Origin: JADYYB01 sp964402985
Lineage (GTDB): Bacteria; Pseudomonadota; Alphaproteobacteria; Rhizobiales; Kaistiaceae
Reading direction: 5' to 3'
Length of the DNA stretch: 16,942 bases
Assembly (NCBI GenBank): GCA_964402985.1
Contig: CAYOET010000145.1
Location: forward strand, 1 to 16,942
The notes under the pieces were generated by a model, which saw only the letters and a program-made list of their open reading frames with translations, searched no databases and was not told the origin of the DNA. Positions within the stretch are counted from its first letter, which is position 1, and each line of letters begins with the position of its first letter. Below are positions 1-7,465 of the stretch, in pieces. The position numbers and the translations under genes are program-made.

Positions 1-1
1 A

Positions 2-2734
2 TCCTCGCCCATCGCCCAGTTGGCCGTGACCTCGCAGGTCCGGCCGAGCGCCGACCTCACCCAGGGCGGCGGGGACCGCATCATCCCGCCCCTCGCCCCG
101 GGCGAGGGCGTCGCCGACGTCCAGGTCTTCGGCACCCAGGCGTCGGAGGTCCGCATCAGCGTCGACCCCAACGCGCTGACCGCCCGCGGCCTCACCGTCA
201 ACGACCTCCAGAACGCGCTCGACGACATCGCGCTTGATTCGCCCGCCGGCAGCCTCGCCGACCCCAACCGCTCCATCATGGTGCGCGCCGACGCCAGCGT
301 GAAAAGCGCCGAGGAAATCTCGGCGATCCAGATCAATCAGACGACGCGTGTCGGCGACGTCGCGAGCGTGCTCTTCGGCCCCTCCGCCCGCACCACCGCG
401 CTCCGCATCAACGGCGAGCCGGGCATCGGCCTCTCGATCATCCGCCAGGCGCAGTCCAACACGCTCGAGATCTCGGGCGGGCTCCACCGCGTCATCGACG
501 ACCTCAACGCCACGCTCCCCGACGATCTCTCGGTGATCGTCACTTCCGACGACGCCACCTTCATCGAAGGCGCGATCGAGGAGGTGCTGTTCGCGCTCAT
601 CCTCGCCACCGCGATCGTCATCGGCATCATCTACGTCTTCCTGCGCTCGCTGCGCATCACCTTCATCCCGGCCGTCACCGTCCCGGTGGCGCTGATCGGC
701 ACGCTCGCCGCGATGTGGCTGGTCGGCTTCTCGATCAACATCCTCACCCTTCTCGCGCTGGTGCTCGCGACCGGCCTCGTCGTCGACGACGCCATTGTCG
801 TCATCGAGAACATCTCGCGCCGGCGCGGCGAGGGGATGGGCCCGCGCGCCGCCGCCGTCCTCGGCACCCGCCAGGTCTTCTTTGCGGTCATCTCGACCAC
901 CGCGACCCTCGCCGCGGTGTTCATTCCGATCTCGTTCCTGCCCGGACAGGCCGGCGAGCTCTTCACCGAGTTCGGCTTCGTCCTCGCTTTCGCGGTGGGG
1001 CTGTCCGCGGTCGTCGCGCTCACCCTCGTGCCGATGCTCGCCTCGCGGCTTGTCGGCGTCGAGAAGGAGGAGCGGCAGCGCAATCCGCTAAGCCGCCTCC
1101 TCGGCGGCTTCGGCAATCTCCTCTCCGCGATCTACCGCCGCCTCCTCGGCGCCGCGGTCAACGCCCCGCTCGTCACCATCGTCCTCTTCGGCCTCTTCGC
1201 GTCGGGCGCCTGGGCGGCGTTCCAGATGATCCCGCAGGAACTCGCTCCGGCCGAGGATCGCGGCGTCGTCTCGATCAACCTCTCGACCCCGCTCGGCGCG
1301 ACCATCAACTACACCGAGGAGCAGCTCGGCCTCGTCGAGGCCGCCGTCCAGCCGCTCATCGATGACGGTGAGGCGACGCACACCTTCGCCGTCATCCGTT
1401 CGGGCGGCGAGGGCGCCTTCATCACCCTCACCCTCGCGCCGTGGGGCGAGCGCTCGCGCAGCCAGGGCGAGATCGCCGCCGACCTCACCCGCCGCCTCGC
1501 CAGCGTCCCGGGCGTCAGCGTCCAGGCCCGCAGCGGCAACAGCCTCGGCCTCCGTGCCGCCGGCAACAGCGGCGGTGGTTTGAGCTTCACCGTCACCGGC
1601 ATCGACTACGACGAGATCTACGACGCCGCCCGCGATCTGCAGACCGTGATGGAGGAAAGCCCGCTCTTCGACACCGTGACGGTCAACTACAACACCACCC
1701 AGCCGCAGCTCTCCACGCTGATCGACCGTGAGCGGGCGACCGATCTCGGCGTCTCCACCAACACGTTGACCTCGGTCGTCCGCATGCTCCTCGACGGCCA
1801 GAACATGGGCGAGTATTTCGTCGGCGACACCGGCATCCCGGTGCGCGCCGACGTGCCCGAAGGGATGATCCAGGGCCAGAACGATCTCGACAACATCCAG
1901 ATCGAAACCAGCGGCGGCCGCTTTGTCCCGCTTTCGAGCCTCGTCAAGTTCGAGGAGTCGGCGGTCGCCCCGAACCTCAACCGCCAGGACCAGCGCCGCT
2001 CGATCAATGTCAGCGCGACGCTCACCGCGGGCACCGCCCTTTCCGCCGCCATCCCAGAGATGCAGCGCCTCGCCGAGGAGAGCCTGCCCGAGGGGATGGA
2101 GACGGTGCTGACCGGCGAGGCCCGCCAGCTCCAGCAGACCTCGAACGACATCGTCTACACCTTCATCTTCGCGATCATCGTCGTGGTGCTGGTGCTCGCC
2201 GCGCAGTTCGAAAGCTTCACCAGCGCGCTCATCCTCTTCGCGACCGTGCCCTTCGGCCTCGCCGCCGCGATCTATTCGATGGTCCTGACCGGCAACACGC
2301 TCAACCTCTTCAGCGAGATCGGCCTCGTCATGCTGGTCGGCATCATGGCCAAGAACGGCATCCTCATCGTCGAGTTCGCGAACCAGCTCCGCGACCAGGG
2401 CCAGTCGGTCAAGGAGGCGATCATCAACGCCTCCAACATCCGCCTTCGCCCGGTGGTGATGACCATGATCGCCACCATCCTCGGCGGCGTGCCGCTCCTC
2501 CTTCAGGGCGGCGCGGGCGCCGAGTCGCGCGCCTCGCTCGGCTGGATCATCGTTGGCGGCCTCGGCCTCGCGACCTTCGCGACGCTCTTCCTGACCCCGG
2601 TCGTCTATTCGGTGATCGCCCGCCTCTCCAAGCCGCGCGCCGCCGAAGAGCGCCGCCTCGCCACCGAACTCGCCCACGCCGAACGCGGTCCCGTCTACCG
2701 CGAGCCCGGCAGCGACCTCCAGCCGGCGGAGTAA
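2..2734 (+). CDS. RND (HAE1/AcrB-type) multidrug efflux permease, 5'-truncated by window edge
   Basis: This is the inner-membrane proton-driven pump of a tripartite efflux system; the membrane-fusion partner and outer-membrane channel would lie outside the window. The reading frame is open from base 2, so the start is missing. By comparison with AcrB (about 1,050 residues) roughly 140-150 N-terminal residues, including TM1 and part of the first porter subdomain, are absent. Counting codons from base 20, a porter region (about 1-180) leads into TM2 to TM6. TM4 carries the paired proton-relay aspartates in GLVVDDAIVVIEN (codons 256-257, bases 785-790), followed by a second porter and docking region. 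A second TM block contains MAKNGILIVEFANQL, whose lysine (bases 2351-2353) matches AcrB Lys940. The stop is TAA. No frameshift is seen. Family assignment is firm; the substrate cannot be read from the sequence. Confidence 0.95.
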   Translation, partial: SSPIAQLAVTSQVRPSADLTQGGGDRIIPPLAPGEGVADVQVFGTQASEVRISVDPNALTARGLTVNDLQNALDDIALDSPAGSLADPNRSIMVRADASVKSAEEISAIQINQTTRVGDVASVLFGPSARTTALRINGEPGIGLSIIRQAQSNTLEISGGLHRVIDDLNATLPDDLSVIVTSDDATFIEGAIEEVLFALILATAIVIGIIYVFLRSLRITFIPAVTVPVALIGTLAAMWLVGFSINILTLLALVLATGLVVDDAIVVIENISRRRGEGMGPRAAAVLGTRQVFFAVISTTATLAAVFIPISFLPGQAGELFTEFGFVLAFAVGLSAVVALTLVPMLASRLVGVEKEERQRNPLSRLLGGFGNLLSAIYRRLLGAAVNAPLVTIVLFGLFASGAWAAFQMIPQELAPAEDRGVVSINLSTPLGATINYTEEQLGLVEAAVQPLIDDGEATHTFAVIRSGGEGAFITLTLAPWGERSRSQGEIAADLTRRLASVPGVSVQARSGNSLGLRAAGNSGGGLSFTVTGIDYDEIYDAARDLQTVMEESPLFDTVTVNYNTTQPQLSTLIDRERATDLGVSTNTLTSVVRMLLDGQNMGEYFVGDTGIPVRADVPEGMIQGQNDLDNIQIETSGGRFVPLSSLVKFEESAVAPNLNRQDQRRSINVSATLTAGTALSAAIPEMQRLAEESLPEGMETVLTGEARQLQQTSNDIVYTFIFAIIVVVLVLAAQFESFTSALILFATVPFGLAAAIYSMVLTGNTLNLFSEIGLVMLVGIMAKNGILIVEFANQLRDQGQSVKEAIINASNIRLRPVVMTMIATILGGVPLLLQGGAGAESRASLGWIIVGGLGLATFATLFLTPVVYSVIARLSKPRAAEERRLATELAHAERGPVYREPGSDLQPAE

Positions 2735-2750
2735 GCGCCGGCGCGCGCTT

Positions 2751-2883
2751 CCCCCACCTGCAGGGGGGAGGTGGCTGCGAAGCAGCCGGTGGGGGTACGT
2801 CGTTCGAGAGGCGGTTCGTCCAGACCCGCGCTTACCCCCACTGGCGCTGCGCGCCGTCTCCCCCCTTCAGGAGGAGAATGGGT
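2751..2883. repeat. Intergenic palindromic repeat doublet A (two inverted units)
   Basis: Unit 1 (2751-2797) and unit 2 (2833-2883) are diverged copies of one another in opposite orientation, each ending on its inner side in GGGGGTA or its complement. Unit 1 folds on itself: CCCCCACC (2751-2758) pairs with GGTGGGGG (2788-2795), and GGCTGC (2773-2778) pairs with GCAGCC (2782-2787) around a 3-base loop. Unit 2 has a similar GGCGC-rich core. The element starts 16 bases after the RND stop codon and could form a large 3' hairpin on that transcript. It looks like a REP/BIME-type dispersed element; its copy number elsewhere is unknown. Confidence 0.7.
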
Positions 2884-3231
2884 AAGTCAGGTGCTGTTCT
2901 GAGAGGGAAGCCGTAGGGGGAGAGAGCGGTTCCGAAGATCCGCGCTTTCGCGTCGACAGAGCCGAGACTTCAGCGGCCATCGGCAAATGCCGGCGGCAAA
3001 AAGCACTTAGTGTCCCAGCCCGGAGAAAGCACATACTCGGAGCGTGCTGTCTCCCCCCATTCGGCTAAGAACGGTCTGCGCGGCGAGGCCAAAAACGCCG
3101 GCGAACCGAACTCGCGAGTGCCCCGTCCGGGCCAAAAAAACCGGTCGGAACGCCGATGACTCAATCACCCTTCAGATGCGAAGACAACAACACGTCCCAT
3201 GCGAGCCGCCGGCCCGTTGAGCACCCCGCCT
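2884..3231. other. Gap without a recognisable gene, upstream of asparaginase
   Basis: About 315 bases before the first possible ATG (3199), or 348 before the preferred one. I see no RNA gene, no convincing sigma-70 promoter and no clear ribosome site. Base composition is more mixed than in the flanking genes, with an A-run near 3135. A minus-strand frame of 64 codons lies at 2970-3164, but I do not recognise its product and it has no family motif. The asparaginase promoter should lie here. Confidence 0.4.
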
Positions 3232-4275
3232 ATGCCCCGCACAGATTCAGAAAACCCAGTGATCGCAGAGCTCTGGCGCGGTCGCCTGATCGAGTCCTCT
3301 CACCGCGGGGCACTCGCGGTGGTTGATTCAACGGGGATTCCCCTGTTGCTGTTCGGCAACGCCACTCGACCAATTTACCCGCGTTCGGCGATCAAGCTTC
3401 TGCAGGCTATTCCGCTCCTTGAAACCGGTGCCGCCGATTCCCTGGGCTTCGGCGACGAAGAGCTGGCGCTCGCGTGCGCCTCGCACAGCGGAACCCCGCG
3501 CCACGTCGACCTCGCCCGGCGGATGCTGAGCCGCGTCGGCCTTGCCGAGAACGACCTCGCCTGTGGCGGCCACTGGCCGATTAGCGACTCGGCTGCTCGG
3601 GCGCTCGCTGTGGCTGGCGGCAAGCCCGGCCGCCTCCACGACAATTGCTCCGGCAAGCACGCCGGCATGCTTTGTGTCGCCTTCCATCGCGGCGAACCCA
3701 CTTCGGGCTACGAGACCTACGACCACCCGGTCCAAGCCCGCGTCCGCGACGTGATCGCCGAGTTCACCGGCCTCGCGCCCGGCCGCGCCAGGGCCGGCAC
3801 CGACGGCTGCTCGCTCCCCAACTACGCCCTCCCGCTGACCGCTATGGCGCTCGCCTTCACCCGCATCGCGACCGGGAAGGGACTCTCTCCACCCCGCGCG
3901 GCGGCGGCGCGCCGGCTGATGGATTCCTGCCGTCGCCAGCCGGAGCTGGTTGCCGGCAAGGGCCGCTTCGATACCGAGATCCTCACCTTGTTCGGCCCCT
4001 CCGGCCCCTACCTCAAAGGCGGCGCCGAGGGCGTCCACTGCCTCGCCTTCCCCGAACGCGGGCTCGGCGTCGCGATCAAGATCGACGATGGCGACGGCCG
4101 CGCCTCGGAGATCGTGGCCGCGCTCCTTCTCTCCGCGCTCGCTGATCCGAGCGCGGACCAGAAGGCCAAACTCTCGGCCATGGTCGACAAGGTCGAGAAG
4201 GACCGCCGCGGCAACCCGGTCGGAATCTTCCGCCCGTCGGATGCGCTGCGGGAAGCGGTCGCTACCCTCGCCTGA
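3232..4275 (+). CDS. L-asparaginase, zinc-type Rhizobium etli ReAV-like (COG4448) family
   Basis: Predicted cytoplasmic L-asparaginase, hydrolysing asparagine to aspartate and ammonia. With the first in-frame ATG (3199) as residue 1, it has RSAIK (S63, K66), ASHSG (S95), CSGK (C150, K153), TDGCSLPN (C204) and YLKGG (K273). The spacing of S63/K66/S95/C150/K153/C204 reproduces, with a constant offset of 15, the ReAV residues Ser48, Lys51, Ser80 and zinc ligands Cys135, Lys138, Cys189. K273 probably corresponds to ReAV Lys263. This is not the classical bacterial type I/II fold. Two ATGs compete, 3199 (358 aa) and 3232 (347 aa). Neither has a strong ribosome site; I prefer 3232 because family members start just before the NPVIAEL-like segment. 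It is a single gene, convergent with the cytochrome gene and closed by a shared hairpin. It probably lets the cell use asparagine as nitrogen source. Confidence 0.9.
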   Translation: MPRTDSENPVIAELWRGRLIESSHRGALAVVDSTGIPLLLFGNATRPIYPRSAIKLLQAIPLLETGAADSLGFGDEELALACASHSGTPRHVDLARRMLSRVGLAENDLACGGHWPISDSAARALAVAGGKPGRLHDNCSGKHAGMLCVAFHRGEPTSGYETYDHPVQARVRDVIAEFTGLAPGRARAGTDGCSLPNYALPLTAMALAFTRIATGKGLSPPRAAAARRLMDSCRRQPELVAGKGRFDTEILTLFGPSGPYLKGGAEGVHCLAFPERGLGVAIKIDDGDGRASEIVAALLLSALADPSADQKAKLSAMVDKVEKDRRGNPVGIFRPSDALREAVATLA

Positions 4276-4282
4276 AACGAAA

Positions 4283-4310
4283 AAGCGCGGCCCGCTGGCC
4301 GCGCTTCTTT
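4283..4310. terminator. Bidirectional rho-independent terminator between asparaginase and cytochrome genes
   Basis: A perfect 10-base-pair stem, AAGCGCGGCC (4283-4292) and GGCCGCGCTT (4297-4306), closes a CGCT loop. CTTT follows on the plus strand and an A-run precedes it (4279-4284), giving U-rich tails in both directions. It begins seven bases after the asparaginase stop and lies 24 bases past the end of the minus-strand cytochrome gene, so it can end both convergent transcripts. Confidence 0.9.
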
Positions 4311-4334
4311 CCCCAAACTCGGATGCGGTGTCGG

Positions 4335-4796
4335 CTAGGCAGCCGGACCGCGATAGAGCTGATGGCATCCGCCGCAGTTCGGCGACACGGCGGCCATTGC
4401 CGCGCGCAGCGACTCGACCCCGTCGGCAGCCGCGTTGGCAGCGGTGGCCGCATCGGCCGAGAGCTTTGCCGCGCGCGCCTGAACGTCGGCCATGTTGGCC
4501 CAGATCGCCGGAAGCGCGCGCGTCGGCGGGGTCCCGCCGGTCTGGCTGCCCTCGGGGAAGAGGGCAGGGAAGCGCACCATGTTGCCGGCGATCGTCGTCA
4601 GCGCGGCGGTCGCCGCGGCGGCGTCATAGGTAGCGCCGGGCATCAGCATGGCGTTGATCGCCCCCACCGACGCGCCGTTCGAGCGCATGATCGCCTTGCG
4701 AACCGCGATCGGGTCCGTAACCGTCTGCGCATACGCGAGGCCGGCCACCGCCGTCGCCGCGACCAGCGCCACACTCACCAAAACCTTTATCCTCAT
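4335..4796 (-). CDS. Periplasmic c-type cytochrome of the cytochrome c'/c-556 family
   Basis: A 153-residue protein with a Sec signal peptide (residues 1 to about 23, MRIKVLV then a hydrophobic run ending AYA-Q) and a single heme-attachment site CGGCH (141-145) close to the C-terminus. A four-helix-bundle c-type cytochrome has this plan. The first helix carries AVRKAIMRSNG, matching the conserved Arg and Gly of the family. Met37 lies where low-spin c-556 proteins place their sixth heme ligand, so I favour c-556 over a five-coordinate NO-binding cytochrome c'; that choice is inference. Start: GGGAG lies a few bases before the ATG on the minus strand. It is convergent with the asparaginase and divergent from the superoxide dismutase gene. 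The likely role is periplasmic electron transfer or NO/redox buffering; the partner is unknown. Confidence 0.9.
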   Translation of the reverse strand: MRIKVLVSVALVAATAVAGLAYAQTVTDPIAVRKAIMRSNGASVGAINAMLMPGATYDAAAATAALTTIAGNMVRFPALFPEGSQTGGTPPTRALPAIWANMADVQARAAKLSADAATAANAAADGVESLRAAMAAVSPNCGGCHQLYRGPAA

Positions 4797-5033
4797 CGTC
4801 TCCCTCGCCCTTGAGTGGGGCCTTTTGCCCCACCTTGACTGTTCGGCCCGGTTCTTGGGCTTGGCAAGGGGAGGGAACCCCTCTCACATCCAAGTGATCC
4901 TGCCGTGATTAGAATTCTTCCGATCGGGCCCGAGCCGAGGCGACGCCTTGGCTGTTGCCGCGTCCGAAGCCGGGACCTATCTTCCCGACCCCACCCTTTG
5001 GCCACTCGCCACGATCTCTAAGAGGAGCCCGCC
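4797..5033. promoter_or_regulatory. Divergent promoter region, cytochrome c' / superoxide dismutase
   Basis: A 237-base intergenic region between two divergently read genes, so it must hold both promoters unless they are expressed from further away. A TTGACT hexamer stands at 4835-4840 but no good -10 follows at the usual distance. TAGAAT at 4910-4915 is a possible -10 without a clear -35. The only firm signal is the ribosome site AGAGGAG at 5021-5027, six bases before the ATG at 5034. Confidence 0.5.
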
Positions 5034-5633
5034 ATGGCGTTCGAACTTCCCCCGCTTCCCTATGCCTACGACGCCCTGCAGCCCTTCATGTCGGCGGAGA
5101 CCCTCCAGTTCCACCACGACAAGCACCACCAGGCCTATGTCACCAAGGGCAACGAGCTTCTCGCGGGCTCCGGCCTCGAGACCAAGAGCCTCGAAGAGGT
5201 CGTCCGCCAGAGTTTTGGCAAGAACGCCGGCCTCTTCAACAATGCCGGCCAGCACTACAACCACATCCATTTCTGGCAGTGGATGAAGAAGGGCGGCGGC
5301 GGCAAGAAGCTCCCGGCCGCCCTCGACAAGGCGGTCACCAGCGACCTCGGCGGCTACGACAAGTTCCGCACCGATCTCGTCGCCGCCGGCATGGGCCAGT
5401 TCGGCTCGGGCTGGGCCTGGGTCGCCGTCCAGGACGGGCGCCTCGCCATCATGAAGACCCCCACCGGCGAGAACCCGCTGGTCCACGGCGGCACGCCGAT
5501 CCTCGGCGTCGATGTGTGGGAGCACTCCTATTACATCGACTACCGCAACGCCCGTCAGAAGTACCTCGAAGCCTTCGTCGACAGCCTCATCAACTGGGAC
5601 CACGTCGCCGACATGTACGAGAAGGCGCGGTAG
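5034..5633 (+). CDS. sodB: Superoxide dismutase, Fe-type
   Basis: This 199-residue cytoplasmic enzyme converts superoxide to oxygen and hydrogen peroxide. The N-terminus FELPPLPYAYDALQPFMS and the DVWEHSYYIDYRNAR block are typical of Fe/Mn SODs. Metal ligands by alignment with E. coli SodB are H27, H77, D160 and H164. Gln73 in AGQHYNH stands where iron SODs carry their second-shell glutamine. The position of the manganese-type glutamine (before N-P-L) holds Gly, so I call it iron-type, although cambialistic use cannot be excluded. Length is standard. The start is set by AGAGGAG six bases upstream. It is convergent with msrB, another oxidative-damage gene, and the two are separated by a strong inverted repeat. 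No OxyR, SoxR or Fur site was identified. Confidence 0.95.
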   Translation: MAFELPPLPYAYDALQPFMSAETLQFHHDKHHQAYVTKGNELLAGSGLETKSLEEVVRQSFGKNAGLFNNAGQHYNHIHFWQWMKKGGGGKKLPAALDKAVTSDLGGYDKFRTDLVAAGMGQFGSGWAWVAVQDGRLAIMKTPTGENPLVHGGTPILGVDVWEHSYYIDYRNARQKYLEAFVDSLINWDHVADMYEKAR

Positions 5634-5652
5634 AAGCCCTGCTCGAGAGATG

Positions 5653-5732
5653 CCTCCCCGGCGAAAGCCGGGGCCCATGCTCGGGTTGTCACTCGTGGGA
5701 CGGTCGTATGACCCCGGCTTTCGCCGGGGAGG
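5653..5732. repeat. Intergenic palindromic repeat doublet B, perfect 21-base inverted repeat
   Basis: Arms at 5653-5673 and 5712-5732 are perfectly complementary over 21 bases with a 38-base spacer. Each arm also contains its own short palindrome (CCCCGGC, GAAA or TTTC, GCCGGGG). The element sits 19 bases after the sodB stop and 20 bases before the msrB 3' end, so it would fold on both convergent transcripts. Without a U-tract it is not a textbook terminator, but a stem this strong should stabilise or end the messages. Sequence type resembles dispersed REP-like repeats of alphaproteobacteria. Confidence 0.8.
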
Positions 5733-5752
5733 CGGCATGGGAGCGCGAAGAC

Positions 5753-6166
5753 CTACCCCTCCGCCTCGAACTCCATCGCGTAGCCATTCATGCAGTAGCG
5801 GAGCCCGGTCGGCTTCGGCCCGTCCCGGAACACGTGGCCGAGATGCCCCTCGCATGACGCGCAACGCACCTCGACCCGGCGCACCATCAACGGGATGAGC
5901 GGCCCCTCTTTCCGCTCCTCCACCGCCTCCGCGCCGAGCGGAGCGAAGAAGCTCGGCCACCCCGTCCCCGACTCGAACTTGGTCCCGGCGTCGAAGAGGG
6001 GATTGCCGCACCCCGCGCAGCGATAGATGCCCGGGCGCTTCTCCTGCAGGAACGGCCCGGTGAAGGCCATCTCCGTTCCCGCCTGTCGAAGGATGTAGAA
6101 CTGGATCGGCGACAGCTGCGCCTCCCACTCCTTCTTCGACTTCTCGACCTTCGCGCGCTCGCTCAT
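5753..6166 (-). CDS. msrB: Peptide-methionine (R)-S-oxide reductase
   Basis: This enzyme reduces the R-epimer of methionine sulfoxide in oxidised proteins. The frame opens at 6208, but I choose the ATG at 6166 because GGAG precedes it at the right distance and it gives the usual 137 residues. Visible are the two zinc pairs CAGC (C50, C53) and CASC (C102, C105), the SGTGWPSF loop (66-73), HLGHVF (108-113) and the catalytic cysteine in RYCMNG (C125). Thr67 in SGTGW replaces a cysteine that serves as resolving residue in some relatives, so recycling may involve direct reduction by thioredoxin or another cysteine. The C-terminus after RYCMNG is YAMEF, a variant of the usual small-residue stretch. 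No signal peptide is present, so it is cytoplasmic. Its convergent neighbour is sodB. Confidence 0.95.
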   Translation of the reverse strand: MSERAKVEKSKKEWEAQLSPIQFYILRQAGTEMAFTGPFLQEKRPGIYRCAGCGNPLFDAGTKFESGTGWPSFFAPLGAEAVEERKEGPLIPLMVRRVEVRCASCEGHLGHVFRDGPKPTGLRYCMNGYAMEFEAEG

Positions 6167-6327
6167 CGTCTCCGTCCAGATCCCCCAAATCGGTGACACG
6201 CCGCCCACGATTCAGGCAACCGCCGCGCTCTCACAAAATCGTTCGCCTTCGCAGCCAAATCGGAATATTCGATCCTCGGTCGCCGTGGGGGCGGTCCAAG
6301 ATCAAGGTGATTGGAAGAAGCCGACGG
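6167..6327. promoter_or_regulatory. Divergent promoter region, msrB / antiporter operon
   Basis: These 161 bases separate divergent starts and should hold the main promoter of the ten-gene antiporter operon as well as that of msrB. Part of the sequence (6225-6275) is richer in A/T than its surroundings. I could not assign a -35/-10 pair with confidence. A possible ribosome site GGAAG lies at 6313-6317 before the mnhE ATG. Confidence 0.45.
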
Positions 6328-6837
6328 ATGCGCCTGGCCGCGATGTTTCTCGTCCTCTTCGGCTTTTGGCTCCTCCTCTCGGGACACTACACCCCGTTCC
6401 TGCTGATCAGCGGCGCGGCGGTATCCCTTATCATCGCGCTCCTCGGCCTCCGCGTCGGCTATCTCGACGAGGAGGGTCTGCCGGTCGAACGCATTCCCGC
6501 AGGGTTGCGCTACTGGCCGTGGCTGGTCAAAGAGATGGCCAAATCCGCCTTCGATGTGACCAGGATCGTGCTGAACCCGCGCCTCCCGATTTCCCCGCGC
6601 CTATTCCGCACCGGCATCTCGCAGGAGACCGATATCGGCGTCGTCACCTATGCGAGCTCGATCACCCTCACTCCCGGCACGATCACGGCGATCTACGACC
6701 GCGAGGACCGCGAGCTCGTCGTGCACGCGCTCACCGAAGCCGGCGCCGCGGGGGTCCGCGAGGGGACGATGGACCGCCGCGTCCGGCGGTTCGAGGGCAG
6801 GGCGCCCCATAAGCCGGCGGGTGGGGCGCGGGCGTGA
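6328..6837 (+). CDS. mnhE: Cation/H+ antiporter subunit E (MnhE/MrpE/MbhA family)
   Basis: A 169-residue membrane subunit and first gene of the antiporter operon. Two N-terminal membrane segments lie at about 4-18 and 22-42, followed by a cytoplasmic domain containing the family hallmark YASSITLTPGT (108-118) and the preceding LNPRLPISP segment. The upstream frame is open to 6193, but the sequence before the ATG at 6328 is basic and non-family-like, and GGAAG precedes that ATG. A GTG at 6307 is the alternative. The stop TGA overlaps the GTG start of the next gene (GTGA), implying translational coupling. MrpE is needed for assembly or full activity of Mrp complexes; no transport path is assigned to it. 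The C-terminal 15 residues (APHKPAGGARA-like) are low complexity. Confidence 0.9.
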   Translation: MRLAAMFLVLFGFWLLLSGHYTPFLLISGAAVSLIIALLGLRVGYLDEEGLPVERIPAGLRYWPWLVKEMAKSAFDVTRIVLNPRLPISPRLFRTGISQETDIGVVTYASSITLTPGTITAIYDREDRELVVHALTEAGAAGVREGTMDRRVRRFEGRAPHKPAGGARA

Positions 6838-7115
6838 CCTACGTCTTCCTCGCCGGCCTTCTCGCCGTCTTTTTCGCCCTTGCGCTCTTTGTCGTCCGCG
6901 CCCTCAAGGGACCGACCATCTTCGACCGCCTCGTCGCCGCCAATTCGGTGGGCGTCGCGGCGATCGTCTTTCTCGCGCTCTATGGCTTCTTCACCGGCCG
7001 GCCCGAATTCCTCGACATCGGCCTGACCTACGCGCTCCTCAACATCGTCGGCGTCTTTGCGGTGCTGAAATTCTTCCGCTACGGCGGCCTCGGCGCGGCA
7101 GGGGAGGAGCCGTGA
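6834..7115 (+). CDS. mnhF: Cation/H+ antiporter subunit F (MnhF/MrpF/MbhB family)
   Basis: A 93-residue protein with three membrane helices (about 3-22, 37-53, 62-82), matching the small MrpF subunit. The conserved segment GPTIFDRLVAANSVG (27-41) corresponds to the family GPxxxDRxxAxxxxG motif, and D62 in EFLDIGLTYALLN fits the conserved acidic residue of the third helix. The start is GTG at 6834, overlapping the mnhE stop by four bases. The end overlaps the next gene in the same way. In known Mrp/Mbh structures F packs with E and G in the membrane at one end of the complex. No anomalies seen. Confidence 0.92.
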   Translation: MTYVFLAGLLAVFFALALFVVRALKGPTIFDRLVAANSVGVAAIVFLALYGFFTGRPEFLDIGLTYALLNIVGVFAVLKFFRYGGLGAAGEEP

Positions 7116-7465
7116 TCCTCGACCTCCTCCGCGATCTCCTGGCCGCAATTCTGATCCTCGGCGGCGGGTCGTTCGTCATCATCGGCGCGCTCGGCATCAA
7201 CCGCATGCCCGACGTCTTCACGCGCCTCCACGCCGTTTCGCTCTCCGATACGATCGGCGCCAGCCTCATCCTTCTCGGCCTCGCCGTGGAGTCGGGCTGG
7301 AACCTGGTCACGGCGCGGCTCGTCCTCCTCGCCCTCTTCCTCGTCTTCGCTGGCCCGATGGCCACGCACGCGGTCATCCGTGCCGCGCTCCACGCCCGCC
7401 TCAAGCCGCTCGGCGTTGACGAGAGCGCCGAACCCGGCTCGGCGCTCGAGAAGGGCGCCTCCTGA
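7112..7465 (+). CDS. mnhG: Cation/H+ antiporter subunit G (MnhG/MrpG/MbhC family)
   Basis: A 117-residue membrane protein with three predicted helices (about 5-27, 42-60, 67-90). The family signature is GALGINRMPDVFTRLHAVS (25-43). The GTG start at 7112 overlaps the mnhF stop (GTGA) and is preceded by GGGGAGGAG, a strong ribosome site inside mnhF. The stop TGA shares one base with the ATG of the next gene (TGATG). The C-terminal tail after residue 95 is charged and probably cytoplasmic. It forms part of the E-F-G group that is fixed in order in both Mrp and membrane-bound hydrogenase operons. Confidence 0.92.
   Translation: MILDLLRDLLAAILILGGGSFVIIGALGINRMPDVFTRLHAVSLSDTIGASLILLGLAVESGWNLVTARLVLLALFLVFAGPMATHAVIRAALHARLKPLGVDESAEPGSALEKGAS

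Noticed and set aside
1088..2677. Long minus-strand open frame (529 codons) opposite the RND gene
   Set aside because: Antisense shadow caused by G/C-rich third positions; product is rich in E, D, G and R with no family motif, and the RND frame is certain.
2970..3164. 64-codon minus-strand frame in the gap before the asparaginase
   Set aside because: No recognisable motif and no clear ribosome site; treated as unassigned sequence.
4835..4915. Sigma-70 promoter for sodB from TTGACT and TAGAAT
   Set aside because: The two hexamers are about 69 bases apart and neither has a partner at 16-18 bases.
4977..6188. 403-codon minus-strand frame opposite sodB and overlapping msrB
   Set aside because: Shadow frame through two well-identified genes and an inverted repeat.
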